From positions 59,367,719-59,431,718 of the forward strand of contig CM068835.1 in the NCBI GenBank assembly GCA_028554795.2: 64,000 nt of DNA, read 5' to 3'. The position numbers and the translations under genes are program-made. Under the pieces are notes generated by a model that did no database searches, was not told the DNA's origin, and saw only the letters and a list, made by a program, of their open reading frames with translations. Origin of the DNA: Sinohyriopsis cumingii. Lineage: Eukaryota; Mollusca; Bivalvia; Unionida; Unionidae. Each line of letters begins with the position of its first letter. Position 1 is the first letter of the stretch. Positions 8,225-16,870 of the stretch are shown here, piece after piece.

Positions 8225-9643
8225 TTACGACTTTACATACAGATTTATTACAAGCTCTTCTTCACGTATGTCAATCAAGCGATTAAGGTGGTCTGTGAGT
8301 TTAAAATTGATTCGTGTTAACATATTATTGTGACACCGTAAATACACGGGATTAGTTGGTTCTTGCACGATTAAATTTCCAGGGGGAACCTGTGGTGTGA
8401 ACGTGTATAGGATGTATCCTTGTTGAGCTTGATTTGATCTTCCGAGATCTATTTGATAGCTGCCATCGATTACGTCACAAACCAGATTGACCGCGACCGT
8501 CGGTGTTATATTAACGATCCGCGGAGATACGTGTCTTCCGCCGCCGTGTGGATCATTATCATATCTGAGAACAGTTGAAGGCGGAATTAATTTTCTCCAT
8601 GCATCGAGTATTTTAGGAAAAAACTCATCAATGACATCACTGACAGATTTTCTTAACTCGGTTACACTATACCCGGGAAATTTATAATTTGGTACATCGG
8701 CTTCTGTTATTTTATATTTTTCTAACCATGCCTTTGCATCAGAATTTTTAGGTGATTTTAAAAGACTAACCATCGCCTGAACTATTCGGTTATTAAAATA
8801 TTCCATGTCTGATATAAGCTGATTTAATCTTTCCACACGCGTGATGATTTTTTCACGCGATGACGCTGATATGTCAAAAATATGTTCGTTAAAATATTGA
8901 TTTAGTTGATCTAGTTGTTTTTTACACTCTTGATTGATTTCCTGAAAAAATCTAATAATATCACTCCGATCAAAAATCACATCATATTTCCACTCCCCCT
9001 GATTTATAAAAGACCATGCCTCAATATCTTCGCGAAAGATAAACTTGTCAAGCATCGATTTACTTTTTAAAATAGGTAGTTCCCCCCCGTATGATGGATA
9101 AATTTGATGATATGATTGTCTATCCGTGACATAATCAGACTTTTTCGGTTCTGGTGGTATCGGTGTTATCGGTGGTGATATTTCAGGCCATCCTAGCACG
9201 GATCTGATTGAAGATTGATAAATATCAACGGCATAATCAGGCGAGTTTATTTCAATCGTCGAGGACAACGTCGGCTCATGAACATTAATTGATATTTTTG
9301 ATTCCTTTCCTGTTATTGATTTTATTCTACGCGCAAATTCCTCACTGATCTCTTCAATCTCGTAACTGCCAGTTGGTATTCCAACAACAACCCAGTCAGG
9401 TGTTCCATCGGATTTGTTCTTGTTAGTAAATACAAGCGAATTATTTGCTGGTGTACCATTAAATGATTTTGATCTGATATTTGGCCAGCTGTAATATACT
9501 CGTAATTGCGCTAGTGCTATTTCTTTTACTGGAATTGCAATAGGAAAATTAACACTAAATTCAGGATTAGTTGAACTTACCGAGATCATCGTTATCTTTG
9601 GCGGAGTTGTGTTGGTCACGATCTGCTGGAGTAATTCTGTCAT
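8225..9643 (-). CDS. Virion structural protein, penton candidate
   Basis: About 472 residues from the ATG at 9643; an in-frame ATG at 9673 would add ten residues and deepen the overlap with the upstream gene. The N-terminal ~150 residues (PPKITMISV, FPIAIPVKEIALAQL, GIPTGSYEIEEISEEFARRI) and the last ~100 residues (VAVNLVCDVI, ending with TDHLNRLIDIREEELVINLYVK) look like beta-rich virion domains seen in Polinton-type genes, split by a middle region rich in helices and charge. The N-terminal overlap of roughly 77 bp with the membrane-protein gene suggests shared transcription. I infer a minor capsid or penton-like role from its place in the late cluster; the jelly-roll fold cannot be proved by eye. 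Confidence 0.6.
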   Translation of the reverse strand: MTELLQQIVTNTTPPKITMISVSSTNPEFSVNFPIAIPVKEIALAQLRVYYSWPNIRSKSFNGTPANNSLVFTNKNKSDGTPDWVVVGIPTGSYEIEEISEEFARRIKSITGKESKISINVHEPTLSSTIEINSPDYAVDIYQSSIRSVLGWPEISPPITPIPPEPKKSDYVTDRQSYHQIYPSYGGELPILKSKSMLDKFIFREDIEAWSFINQGEWKYDVIFDRSDIIRFFQEINQECKKQLDQLNQYFNEHIFDISASSREKIITRVERLNQLISDMEYFNNRIVQAMVSLLKSPKNSDAKAWLEKYKITEADVPNYKFPGYSVTELRKSVSDVIDEFFPKILDAWRKLIPPSTVLRYDNDPHGGGRHVSPRIVNITPTVAVNLVCDVIDGSYQIDLGRSNQAQQGYILYTFTPQVPPGNLIVQEPTNPVYLRCHNNMLTRINFKLTDHLNRLIDIREEELVINLYVKS

Positions 9644-10091
9644 TATTGATACTTGTATCTTTAATACCTTCATCGTATATTTTGGTCATCATTGAAAATT
9701 CGAAATCAGATATAATTCCATCACTGAGACTCGCTGATAACAACGAGGATAATTTCGAGTATGCTACCGTCGCTGTATGTAATTTTATTGTGTAATCGGA
9801 TAATTTTTCGTTCGTACAAGTACATATTTTTTTTGTGATGATACCAAGCACACCTGCAATAGTTGTTGCTGCTGAAATGCAGATAGTTACAGCTACTGGT
9901 GCCATCGTTGTCAACGCTGATAATATTACACCGGTTCCAGCAACAACAGCGGATACTGAATAAACAATCACATCAACGATAACCAATCGTCGTCGATATT
10001 TTTTTACTTTTACTGTATATTGATCAACTTGATCTTTTAGCGCAGCCTGCCATTCACGCGCTTGATTGTATCTGTATTGTGCACCGTCCAT
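9567..10091 (-). CDS. Small protein with two membrane helices
   Basis: A 174-residue protein with an amphipathic, charged first 35 residues, two strongly hydrophobic segments at about 37-60 and 64-86 with a short turn between them, a cysteine-bearing KKICTCTNE segment and a polar C-terminal tail. This is a hairpin membrane protein. Its start is 6 nt after the fibre stop and its 3' end overlaps the next structural gene, so it is translated from the late cluster. A role in an internal membrane, entry or exit is possible; I do not recognise the family. Confidence 0.65.
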   Translation of the reverse strand: MDGAQYRYNQAREWQAALKDQVDQYTVKVKKYRRRLVIVDVIVYSVSAVVAGTGVILSALTTMAPVAVTICISAATTIAGVLGIITKKICTCTNEKLSDYTIKLHTATVAYSKLSSLLSASLSDGIISDFEFSMMTKIYDEGIKDTSINNDRITPADRDQHNSAKDNDDLGKFN

Positions 10092-10097
10092 ATATTT

Positions 10098-11105
10098 TTA
10101 TGCAGTAACCAATTGAGGTGTTTCAGCTACAAATTCCAAACACCACCAGAAGGATGTTGCGGTTAATGTCCTATCAGCTGCTTCCAGCATAAATACTTCT
10201 TCGGTTCCGCTATTTAATACAACAGATACAACCCCGGAAAACCTGTCGGTGGAATGACGCCATGGAAATTTTGTAAATATTTCAAATTTTGCAGCACTGA
10301 ACACGGACAACCTGTACACGCCAGTGACTGTTGCGGTATATTTGATAGTATTATTTTGTTTTGACCATGTTGCAAATCCCGATGATACCGTGCATACGAT
10401 GTTTGTGATATGTCCGGGAGTTATTTCAGCTGGAATTTTAATCAAATTGGTTTTGCTGACAATCTCAGGAATTCCCGCTACGAAGTCTTGCTGTGTTTGT
10501 TTGATCGTGTCTAGGTTATTTTTGATATCAACGAGTTTCATGTCAATGGCGCGTGGAGTACCGAAGAATTTATCTATGGTATCATCGGTTTTTTGAAAAT
10601 TTCTTCGAAATCTTCCAAAAGCTCCTGCGTGAACGTCATACTCAGCCCGTAACGTGGATAATTTACCGTCTACGGTGTCGACATATTTTTTTGTTGCTGC
10701 GTCTTCGTCAGATGTTGGATCTTTTAAAACTACTATTTTGTTCCCGTTCATGCTAAGTTCACCTGTCATTGTGTCACCGGTGTTTTTCATACGATTAGCA
10801 ACACTTTTTGCAATTTCATCTCTGATGGTTTTAAGTGACATACTTGAATCTCTGATTTTGCCGCTATCAGTAAACACGGGAATATTATCCGTAACTGCAC
10901 CAAGTACTCGTCGAACTATATCATTCCATTTGATATTGCTGGTTTTTAGTTTACCATATCGATCTTGAAAAATAACAACCTCATCTGGATCAACTCCAGC
11001 AAGGTTCATAATATCAGCGAGGTCATCTTTAGTCGCATACTTTGACAGATCAACGTCGGATTTTATTTTCTTACTAGTAGAAGATCTTCCGTAAATGTCA
11101 ACCAT
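10098..11105 (-). CDS. Fibre/spike protein with phage tail-fibre repeat
   Basis: A 335-residue protein. Residues 106-143 show the tail-fibre motif KNTGDTMTGELSMNGNKI followed by L-K-D-P and DAATKKYVD, a signature of trimeric phage tail fibres. The N-terminal 100 residues would be the virion-attached part, residues 145-210 a helical shaft linker, and the C-terminal ~130 residues (TGVYRLSVFSAAKFE and beta-rich strands with paired tryptophans) a head domain resembling C1q/TNF-type jelly rolls. It would serve as receptor-binding spike, the counterpart of adenovirus fibre. It starts at TTATTATAATG and is followed after 6 nt by the membrane protein. The motif is clear; head fold and role are inferred. 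Confidence 0.78.
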   Translation of the reverse strand: MVDIYGRSSTSKKIKSDVDLSKYATKDDLADIMNLAGVDPDEVVIFQDRYGKLKTSNIKWNDIVRRVLGAVTDNIPVFTDSGKIRDSSMSLKTIRDEIAKSVANRMKNTGDTMTGELSMNGNKIVVLKDPTSDEDAATKKYVDTVDGKLSTLRAEYDVHAGAFGRFRRNFQKTDDTIDKFFGTPRAIDMKLVDIKNNLDTIKQTQQDFVAGIPEIVSKTNLIKIPAEITPGHITNIVCTVSSGFATWSKQNNTIKYTATVTGVYRLSVFSAAKFEIFTKFPWRHSTDRFSGVVSVVLNSGTEEVFMLEAADRTLTATSFWWCLEFVAETPQLVTA

Positions 11106-11123
11106 TATAATAAGATCCGTTGT

Positions 11124-11603
11124 TTAAAACGCCTTACGCGCAACATATCGGTTGCTTGTATAATCGTGCACGACTTTATGTGGCGGCCTGGATGATTTTG
11201 ATATAGCGTCGAGTACATTAATTACTTCACGGCCGCATATTGGCGGATCTGTCATTGTTTGTGTGGGTAGCGTTGAATACCAAACTTTGGAACCAGAGGT
11301 TGTTGCGTGGAGTGGTGCGACATACTTGATAAATTCAACAGGTGGAGCTAACCCGTACGAATCAAAATAAACAATTCCACGCGGATCAATCGCGTATGAT
11401 ACCCAATGAGTACCAGGTCCGGAACGTTTGTCAAGATTAATAATACCTGTTTCTAGTTTGTTTGGTTGTTTCGGTAATTGATCTCGCATAAAAACACCTC
11501 TAAAGGCAGATATTTTTAATTTTTTAGCAGCATCAAGTAAATCAAAATTTGATGATGGAACGTCTAACGAAATGATCCTGGAAGCCTTAGGCCTCTCCCC
11601 CAA
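11124..11603 (-). CDS. Adenain-like cysteine protease (maturation protease)
   Basis: The C5-family virion protease that would cleave pre-capsid proteins. Counting from a TTG at 11603, the conserved features are an FDLLDAAKKLKI segment and FRGVFMRDQLP (residues 20-43), catalytic His66 in GTHWVSY, Asp81 in YFDSYG, Gln115 and Cys123 in PPICGREV. Total length fits the family (about 150-200). No ATG precedes these motifs in this frame for at least 150 bp upstream, and the first ATG (11489) would remove the conserved N-terminus. The frame is open back through the pX gene, so the protein may be made by a -1 shift from that gene, or its start is lost. The stop is 18 nt before the fibre start codon. 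Confidence 0.85.
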   Translation of the reverse strand: MGERPKASRIISLDVPSSNFDLLDAAKKLKISAFRGVFMRDQLPKQPNKLETGIINLDKRSGPGTHWVSYAIDPRGIVYFDSYGLAPPVEFIKYVAPLHATTSGSKVWYSTLPTQTMTDPPICGREVINVLDAISKSSRPPHKVVHDYTSNRYVARKAF

Positions 11604-12016
11604 CGAGATCCCGGTAATCTTAGACCGCGTCCCTTTTTTTTGTATCCCTGCCCTGTTGCTTTCTTTAGTGCCATTCCAGCGGCTGTTCCAACAGCACCTA
11701 ACGCGGCCGCTTTTGCTACGGCTGGAGCAGCTGCAGCTATTAATGCCGGAATGGCCGCAAGTAGTGGAAATATACCACCCGTTTTAACCATGTCTTTGAT
11801 GGCGCTCGGGGAGAGATGGAATTGAACTCCAGTTTTTGATTCTAGGGCTTTATTGAAATGTTTAATCTGATTATTTGTCAACGATAATTTGTTTGGACCA
11901 CCACTAATATGATCTCGTTTTAGTGATATTTTAGTTCCGCATTTGTTGGCGGTTTTTGATTGAAGCTTTTTTACCTGACCCGGGGTCAGAGTAACATTAA
12001 CATGACTATACGACAT
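11564..12016 (-). CDS. pX-like membrane-active minor core/capsid protein
   Basis: A 150-residue basic protein. Residues 1-75 are polar (LTPGQVKKLQ, a second LTNNQIKHFNKAL copy and LSPSAIKDMVK: three similar helix motifs). Residues 80-116 are a Gly/Ala-rich hydrophobic helix (GGIFPLLAAIPALIAAA and following), and the tail is basic with RGLRLPGS twice. This is the layout of the Polinton pX-like proteins, akin to the adenovirus lytic/core peptides. The start follows TTTTATATAAAA directly. Its 3' end overlaps the protease frame by 40 bp, and an A AAA AAG heptamer lies at 11633-11641. Confidence 0.75.
   Translation of the reverse strand: MSYSHVNVTLTPGQVKKLQSKTANKCGTKISLKRDHISGGPNKLSLTNNQIKHFNKALESKTGVQFHLSPSAIKDMVKTGGIFPLLAAIPALIAAAAPAVAKAAALGAVGTAAGMALKKATGQGYKKKGRGLRLPGSRWGRGLRLPGSFR
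11633..11641 (-). promoter_or_regulatory. Candidate -1 frameshift site (A AAA AAG)
   Basis: On the minus strand eight adenines and a G read AAA AAA AAG in the pX frame, so an A AAA AAG heptamer sits in the correct phase. A -1 slip leads into the open protease frame, which lacks its own upstream ATG. A short CGGT/ACCG stem can form about 8-20 nt downstream. Function is inferred. Confidence 0.4.
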
Positions 12017-12050
12017 TTTTATATAAAATATATTTTTCTAAATAACACGA

Positions 12051-13496
12051 TTAAAGATTTTCCACCGGTGCATCAACGACCCTCATTCGACCACTGCCAC
12101 CTTCAAGTAACATGGCCTTGTCGCTAAGTATGACCGCGATCGCTCTGTAGAAGCCGGGAACAACTGGTGGACCAGCTATATCAGGAGGAGGGTTAGTAAC
12201 ATGAGCTCGAAAGTGTATATCAACAACAGATTGTTTGGATAAATCAAGATGTTCTAGTGAAAAATAATAAATCGGATATAGACCTGTAAAATCTAGTGAT
12301 ATTTGCAACCCGGTATCTATATTTTGATCACGTCCCATGAATGACATTAAACGATGATATGCGCGCGCTACATGATTTTGAACAAAATTTAGTTGTATAT
12401 CCTCGGCTGGTTCTTGATGTCCATTTATCCGTAAGGAAACTTCATTAACTCCAAGGTTGTCAAATATCATATGTGAACGTTGTTGATTATTCGTCCGAGC
12501 ATTATCTTGTAGTGCAATAAAAATATGTCGTGGTGCAGAAACACCCTGTTGTGATGCTATATGCCATGTAAATAAACCATTAATATTGCTTTGAGCAGCA
12601 TCTGTGGTTACTGTTAACCATGATAGCAATGATTTACCACCTTGATCCATAAAAGATAGTAATTTTTGTTCCTCAGTAATAGATGGAGTCATTACTGGCA
12701 TCCACAATGAAAGTTTTGATATATTTACTTTACCAGCATCAGCAACACCAGCACCTCGCCAGATTGCATCATTATCATTACCTTTTCTTACGAGCACAAT
12801 TGTGTGTTTAGCTCCAAAGATGACTTTTCTAACATTTCTGCAGAATCCAAAGATGTGAGATAATGGAATTGCACACGAAAAATTTCTATCATTTCCCGAC
12901 AGCGCCGCCCGGCGTGTTGCAAATCCTAGGTTGTAAGTCGCATTAACGCTTTTTATAATATCATAATCAGCACCTGGTCAGTCTGCGTGCTCAAAATCAG
13001 CCGTTTGTGGATCAACTGCAGTAGCTCGTGTTATTAGTGCTTTGGTATACTGAACATGATCAGCGTTGTCAGTAATATCCTTAGCAAACATCATTGTTGG
13101 ACCAGCTGATCTTGTAAAGTCGTCAGAATATCTCGCCAGACCAATTATTGTTGTAGCAACATCAACATCCTTCTGAACTGATTCAATATTTTTTCCATCA
13201 ATCATGTATGTGGCGCTATCAAACAACGCCATGATCCCGTTGTTGACAAAACCAACACGCAAATTAGCAGCATATGCCGTATTAGCTACAACATTCGTTA
13301 CAAGTCTACCTTCTACTTCAATAAACGCTTCAGCGGGCAAGAAATATCTACTTGTATCATGAACCTGTAATTCGATTCTCCCCTGATGATTTGGTTGTCT
13401 TGCGTCATAAGAATAAAACTGATAATCACGTACTGACTCGTACTTAAGGACAGGTGCCTCCATATCAAATGCTGGGTCTGATTCGCGCCTGAACAT
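12051..13496 (-). pseudogene. Major capsid protein gene interrupted by one in-frame stop
   Basis: About 480 codons encode a Polinton-type double-jelly-roll capsid protein. The N-terminal part shows the typical order: a YQFYSYDAR segment, IELQVHDTSRYFLPAEAFIEV, then VNNGIMALFDSATYMIDGK (near codons 71-91). The C-terminal part carries TGLYPIYYFSLEHLD and FYRAIAVILSDKA. The two parts are in the same frame and separated only by a TGA at 12978-12980; the codons between that stop and the next ATG (12797) stay open and colinear. I place the start at 13496, where ATG follows TATAATAAAA directly; an ATG at 13514 would add six residues. Other genes use TGG freely, so a nonsense mutation is likelier than recoding. 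Confidence 0.82.
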
Positions 13497-13529
13497 TTTT
13501 ATTATAGTTACCATTTTTCCAAATGATGA

Positions 13530-13964
13530 TCATCGTCGACGAAGACCACTTCCTGCTATTAAATTTGCTGTTATATTTTTTTCTGCTTCTTCAGATATCG
13601 CCGCTAGTTTTTGATTTGCAGCCTGATTTATTATTTTACTGACATCTGCGGGCATCACCTCAGTACTTGCCAGTTTCACCGGTGATTGTTGTTTTCGTCG
13701 CAATAATCGTGCTAGTCTTTCTTTGATCGCCGAGAACGCCTTACCAGCAACATTGACAATTGCACCAGGAGCTTTATCACGAACAATATCAATAGCCTTC
13801 ATCGATAATTGTTTTGCTACAGGTGCTACTTTTGGAGCTATCCTTGTAAATAATCCCCGAATGACATCACCAAGTCCATTTCCGTAAATAACACTATAGA
13901 TTGGTAATCGTGAGTTTACCGCTCTAACCTGTGTGGGTTTACGATGATTATCATGCACAATCAT
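13530..13964 (-). CDS. Minor virion protein, pVI-like
   Basis: A 144-residue basic protein. After a short leader it has YGNGLGDVIRGLFTRIAPKV, an amphipathic Gly-rich helix at about residues 27-47 of the kind found in Polinton minor capsid and adenovirus pVI proteins, then Lys/Arg-rich helices and an Arg-rich end (GLRRR). The G-x-G pattern before the helix is a plausible maturation-protease target. It lies directly upstream of the capsid gene. Function is inferred from composition, position and the helix motif. Confidence 0.6.
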   Translation of the reverse strand: MIVHDNHRKPTQVRAVNSRLPIYSVIYGNGLGDVIRGLFTRIAPKVAPVAKQLSMKAIDIVRDKAPGAIVNVAGKAFSAIKERLARLLRRKQQSPVKLASTEVMPADVSKIINQAANQKLAAISEEAEKNITANLIAGSGLRRR

Positions 13965-13992
13965 CTTATTTTATTTACCATTTATCTAACAA

Positions 13993-15135
13993 CTAGTCAT
14001 CAACGAGCTCATCAATAAGTTCTCGGTAAACGCCAATATCCATGATGCCACCTTGAAATAGTCGCCGACAAATATCAGCTGCTTCATTGGTTATTTCTGG
14101 TGAATTATTTCCAGCTCGTTTTCCTCCTATGAGAACTTCTAACCGTGACACGTCATTGATGATATTATCAGGACATAAACCACGTCCTGTTTTAGGTTCA
14201 TCTTGAGGTGTTTTAAATACTGGTGGTTGCATTACCGGAGCAAGTACTTCAGTGGTGGCCGGGGGTGATTCACCTTCTCGAAATCCATGTGGTGAACCTG
14301 TCGGTGTAAATGTCATTTTCGGTGCAGAAATTTTCTTCGAGAAGGGTGATTTAAGTGACTCTTTAGCCTTTTTAATTTTCGACATCAACCCTTGCTGTGG
14401 CGAAGAAGATTGTTGTTGTTGTTCTATTTGTTGCAGAGGTGGAGGAAGCTGATACTGGGAGGACTCTCCTTGTTTTGGTTGTTCCCGTCCCCCCCTAAAT
14501 CTTTCTACTTCTTCTTTAAGTCTTTTAAATTCTTGACCTCTAGCTTGTTTTTTATTGTAATATACGCGATATATCCATTTAATGAAATCATCATCATTTG
14601 TTTTTCCATAAAAGGGTTTTAAAAAATTAGATTTATTAGATATATTTTTTGATATCATCTCAGGTAATTTCTCTCTTTCAGTTTTTCTAATTTCCTCAAC
14701 AACTCCTTCGTTAAATCTTGCAATTAATCTTAAGCTCTCTTCTGCTGTTTTGGGTTCAGATGCAAGTTTTTTTCTCACATCGGCGACTTCAGTACGAAGT
14801 TTTCCAATACCTTCAAGTATTTCCTCACCAACAGGTGGAGGCTGAGCCGCAGCTATATTAGTTGGAAGATTTCGTAAAATCTCCATTGTCTGTTCAGTCA
14901 GCGCTGCAGTTTGTTTTGATACCGGAAGAAGATCTTCTTTGATGACAGTTCTAACTTTCTTAGTAGCTGCAGTGACGGGCTTAAACAGTTTTTTAGTGTC
15001 CTCTTCATACTCAACTTTTGCTTCTTGCTGCGCTTGTAGATTTTTTCTAAATGAGTCTTTGACAGGAAGAAATTTTTTAATTGCTTCTAATCGTTCTCGT
15101 GCTGTTCTTGCAGTATGAGATTCTGGATGTACCAT
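13993..15135 (-). CDS. Coiled-coil virion-associated protein
   Basis: A 380-residue, Lys/Glu-rich protein: N-terminal helices (residues 1-75), predicted coiled coil around 75-165, a conserved-looking globular patch at about 165-195 (FLKPFYGKTNDDDFIKWIYRVYY), a Gln/Pro/Ser low-complexity linker (215-265), and a C-terminal segment with a GRGLCPDNIINDV patch and a short helical bundle ending in acidic residues. It is the first gene of the leftward late cluster and starts at TTATAATAAAA-ATG. Scaffold, core or tegument-like roles are possible; the family is not named to my knowledge. Confidence 0.6.
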   Translation of the reverse strand: MVHPESHTARTARERLEAIKKFLPVKDSFRKNLQAQQEAKVEYEEDTKKLFKPVTAATKKVRTVIKEDLLPVSKQTAALTEQTMEILRNLPTNIAAAQPPPVGEEILEGIGKLRTEVADVRKKLASEPKTAEESLRLIARFNEGVVEEIRKTEREKLPEMISKNISNKSNFLKPFYGKTNDDDFIKWIYRVYYNKKQARGQEFKRLKEEVERFRGGREQPKQGESSQYQLPPPLQQIEQQQQSSSPQQGLMSKIKKAKESLKSPFSKKISAPKMTFTPTGSPHGFREGESPPATTEVLAPVMQPPVFKTPQDEPKTGRGLCPDNIINDVSRLEVLIGGKRAGNNSPEITNEAADICRRLFQGGIMDIGVYRELIDELVDD

Positions 15136-15178
15136 TTTTATTATAACATAATAATTTAATTAATATCAGCAAAAGAGG
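15136..15178 (-). promoter_or_regulatory. Leader of the leftward late cluster
   Basis: A 43-bp, almost pure A/T stretch separates the first late gene from the terminal inverted repeat and contains TTATAATAAAA directly before the ATG. It is the only candidate promoter upstream of the cluster's first gene. Confidence 0.45.
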
Positions 15179-15426
15179 AGCAGCAGAGAGGGTACCTACC
15201 AACGTTGGTCGTCAAAAAAATAAACAAGAAATAAATAAACACGTAGAGTACTTTATTTTTTCAGCTACTATTTCAAACTGTTTTATTAGCACAATCGGTC
15301 ATTGCAAAAATAAACATCTCAAGGAAACGTTAATTTGTAAAATCTGGACCTTTCTACGAGATGATTTATTTGTTTGTTTTATTTGTTTTGTCGGAATTCT
15401 ATGGTCTGTTCACCCTCTCTGCTGCT
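15179..15426. repeat. Element right end: foldback with 15-bp perfect inverted repeat
   Basis: AGCAGCAGAGAGGGT (15179-15193) is matched by its exact reverse complement at 15412-15426. Next to both arms are A-rich versus T-rich TAAA/TTTA runs that are also loosely complementary. AG...CT termini fit Polinton ends. Either this is a terminal repeat that folds on itself, or a small separate insertion at the border. No convincing target duplication can be tested without the left end. Confidence 0.6.
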
Positions 15427-16555
15427 AGGCCACCGGAGTGGTGTGTTGTGATGTAACTGTAAAAATGATCATTAGAAACTAATTTAGACACATAGTGCCT
15501 CTAACACAATGTGCAGGAGAAAGTGGGCCGAAATCCCGCCAGCTGACGACAGATGGAAGACAGCAGGTGGTGAAGTCAAAATCAAATTACCAAACAAGAC
15601 TGATAAGTGCGCCCACATAAACACGCAACCTAATGATGAATGATAAATACAGAAGGATCTAACGTTAGGACATATACGAGTGAGTCATGCAAAATACCAC
15701 AGGGGAGAATTAACAGAAAATACCCAAGAAATAGAGCACTAATTACAAACTAATTCTTAAACATAGGGCGAAATAAGAACAAATGAAACTTTTGAAACCA
15801 GAATTTTCTTTACCTTGCCTACAATAAAAACATTGATATCCACGACAACAAAAACAACATAGTATATCTCCCTGGAAAAGCCATCTCAGGATGTGCTGGC
15901 TGAGAGGACATCAGACCACCTTCAAGCAAAAAATTGCATAAGAAAAATCATTTTGTCTATGGAAAAGCCTTCTAAGGTGGCTAGTAAAATTACACCAGAA
16001 ACTCTTCTGATTAGCATATTTTCCATCACGTCAGCGTGTTGGAAAATTTCAAATGTATATATTTTTAATTATTCTTAGTTGAACAAATTTTTGCCATCAC
16101 ACTAAAGTGGATTTGGAATGGGCATACTGATATACGGATATAAGGACAGAAATTTCCTGAAGGACGCAAGCAAAATAAAAAGGCACAAGGAAGACTTTTA
16201 AGGGCTCGAACTATGTGATTAAGGAAGATATAATGAAGGCAACATATGAAATCACGGTAAAAGTAAATCATGAATCTTTGTAAACTGTCATTTTTGTAAA
16301 GGAAGAATAATGGGAACATGAATAATGATAAAAACTCAGATTCTAGATGAGAGAAAACCTGTCAAAACTAAAGGACCACATTCCCAAGTAAAATCTTACA
16401 GCATAGTGCAATCTGACCAAGTATGTAAGTAAACTTATAAATTAGTATCATATAACTTTTTAAAATTTAATATATGGAAGTGTTCCTTTCCTACAATATT
16501 TGTCTTACGTTTGATACTAAATTAAATTGTTTGTAAAATAGCTTTTTCACCTATT
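15427..16555. other. Host noncoding DNA, nothing recognised
   Basis: AT-rich sequence with frequent stops in all frames. No domain, repeat unit or RNA gene is apparent. Confidence 0.5.
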
Positions 16556-16870
16556 TAACCACTAGTTGTTAGAGCATCTGCCTCGAATGAGGGAGGTCGC
16601 AGGTTTGAACCCAAGTCATACCAAACACTTCTAAAAATGGTACTGACAGCTGCCTTGCTAGGCACTCAGCATTAACAGGTTAGTGTTAGGACTGGTTGGG
16701 CTTAAGTGTCCGGATAATGTGGCTGCCGGTGAGACATCATGCTTCATGTCTACTGTATGATGCCCTAGTGATATACATCCCTATTAAATGCCACACTGCA
16801 GACATCATAGTGATATTACTGATTTTTAAAAAAAAAAGCTATTTAAAAATCCAAATCACACACACTCACA
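16556..16870 (+). mobile_element. tRNA-derived SINE, family A, copy 1
   Basis: A tRNA-like head (TTAGAGCATCTGCCTCGAAT as A-box region, GGTTTGAACCC as B box) is followed by a body with AGCTGCCTTGCTAGGCACTC and a tail of A-rich and CACACAC sequence. Two further copies lie in reverse orientation at 22.5 and 24.9 kb. Confidence 0.75.

Larger units (their letters stand above)
1..15426. mobile_element. Polinton/Maverick-like endogenous virus (element 1), left end outside window
   Basis: An intron-free gene-dense block carries the Polinton hallmarks: a retroviral-type integrase, family B DNA polymerase, adenain-like cysteine protease, pX-like lytic peptide, double-jelly-roll type major capsid protein and a fibre. 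Early and replication genes lie at 0-7.4 kb; virion genes form one leftward cluster at 8.2-15.1 kb. The left edge cuts a phospholipase gene, so at least one gene end and the left terminal repeat are missing. The right limit is set at the outer arm of a 15-bp inverted repeat (15412-15426), after which the sequence turns to noncoding host DNA. Only one clear lesion (a stop in the capsid gene) is seen, suggesting a recent insertion. No HerA/FtsK packaging ATPase is visible in the part present. Confidence 0.85.

Noticed and set aside
12051..12797. Separate 248-residue capsid-related gene
   Set aside because: It is in the same frame as the upstream capsid part, with no stop other than the single TGA between them and no promoter-like AT tract at its ATG, so it is the second half of one broken gene.
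16556..16620. Possible functional tRNA gene
   Set aside because: The A- and B-box-like words belong to a SINE head; the same head recurs at 22.7 and 25.2 kb with body and tail, and a cloverleaf acceptor stem is not seen.
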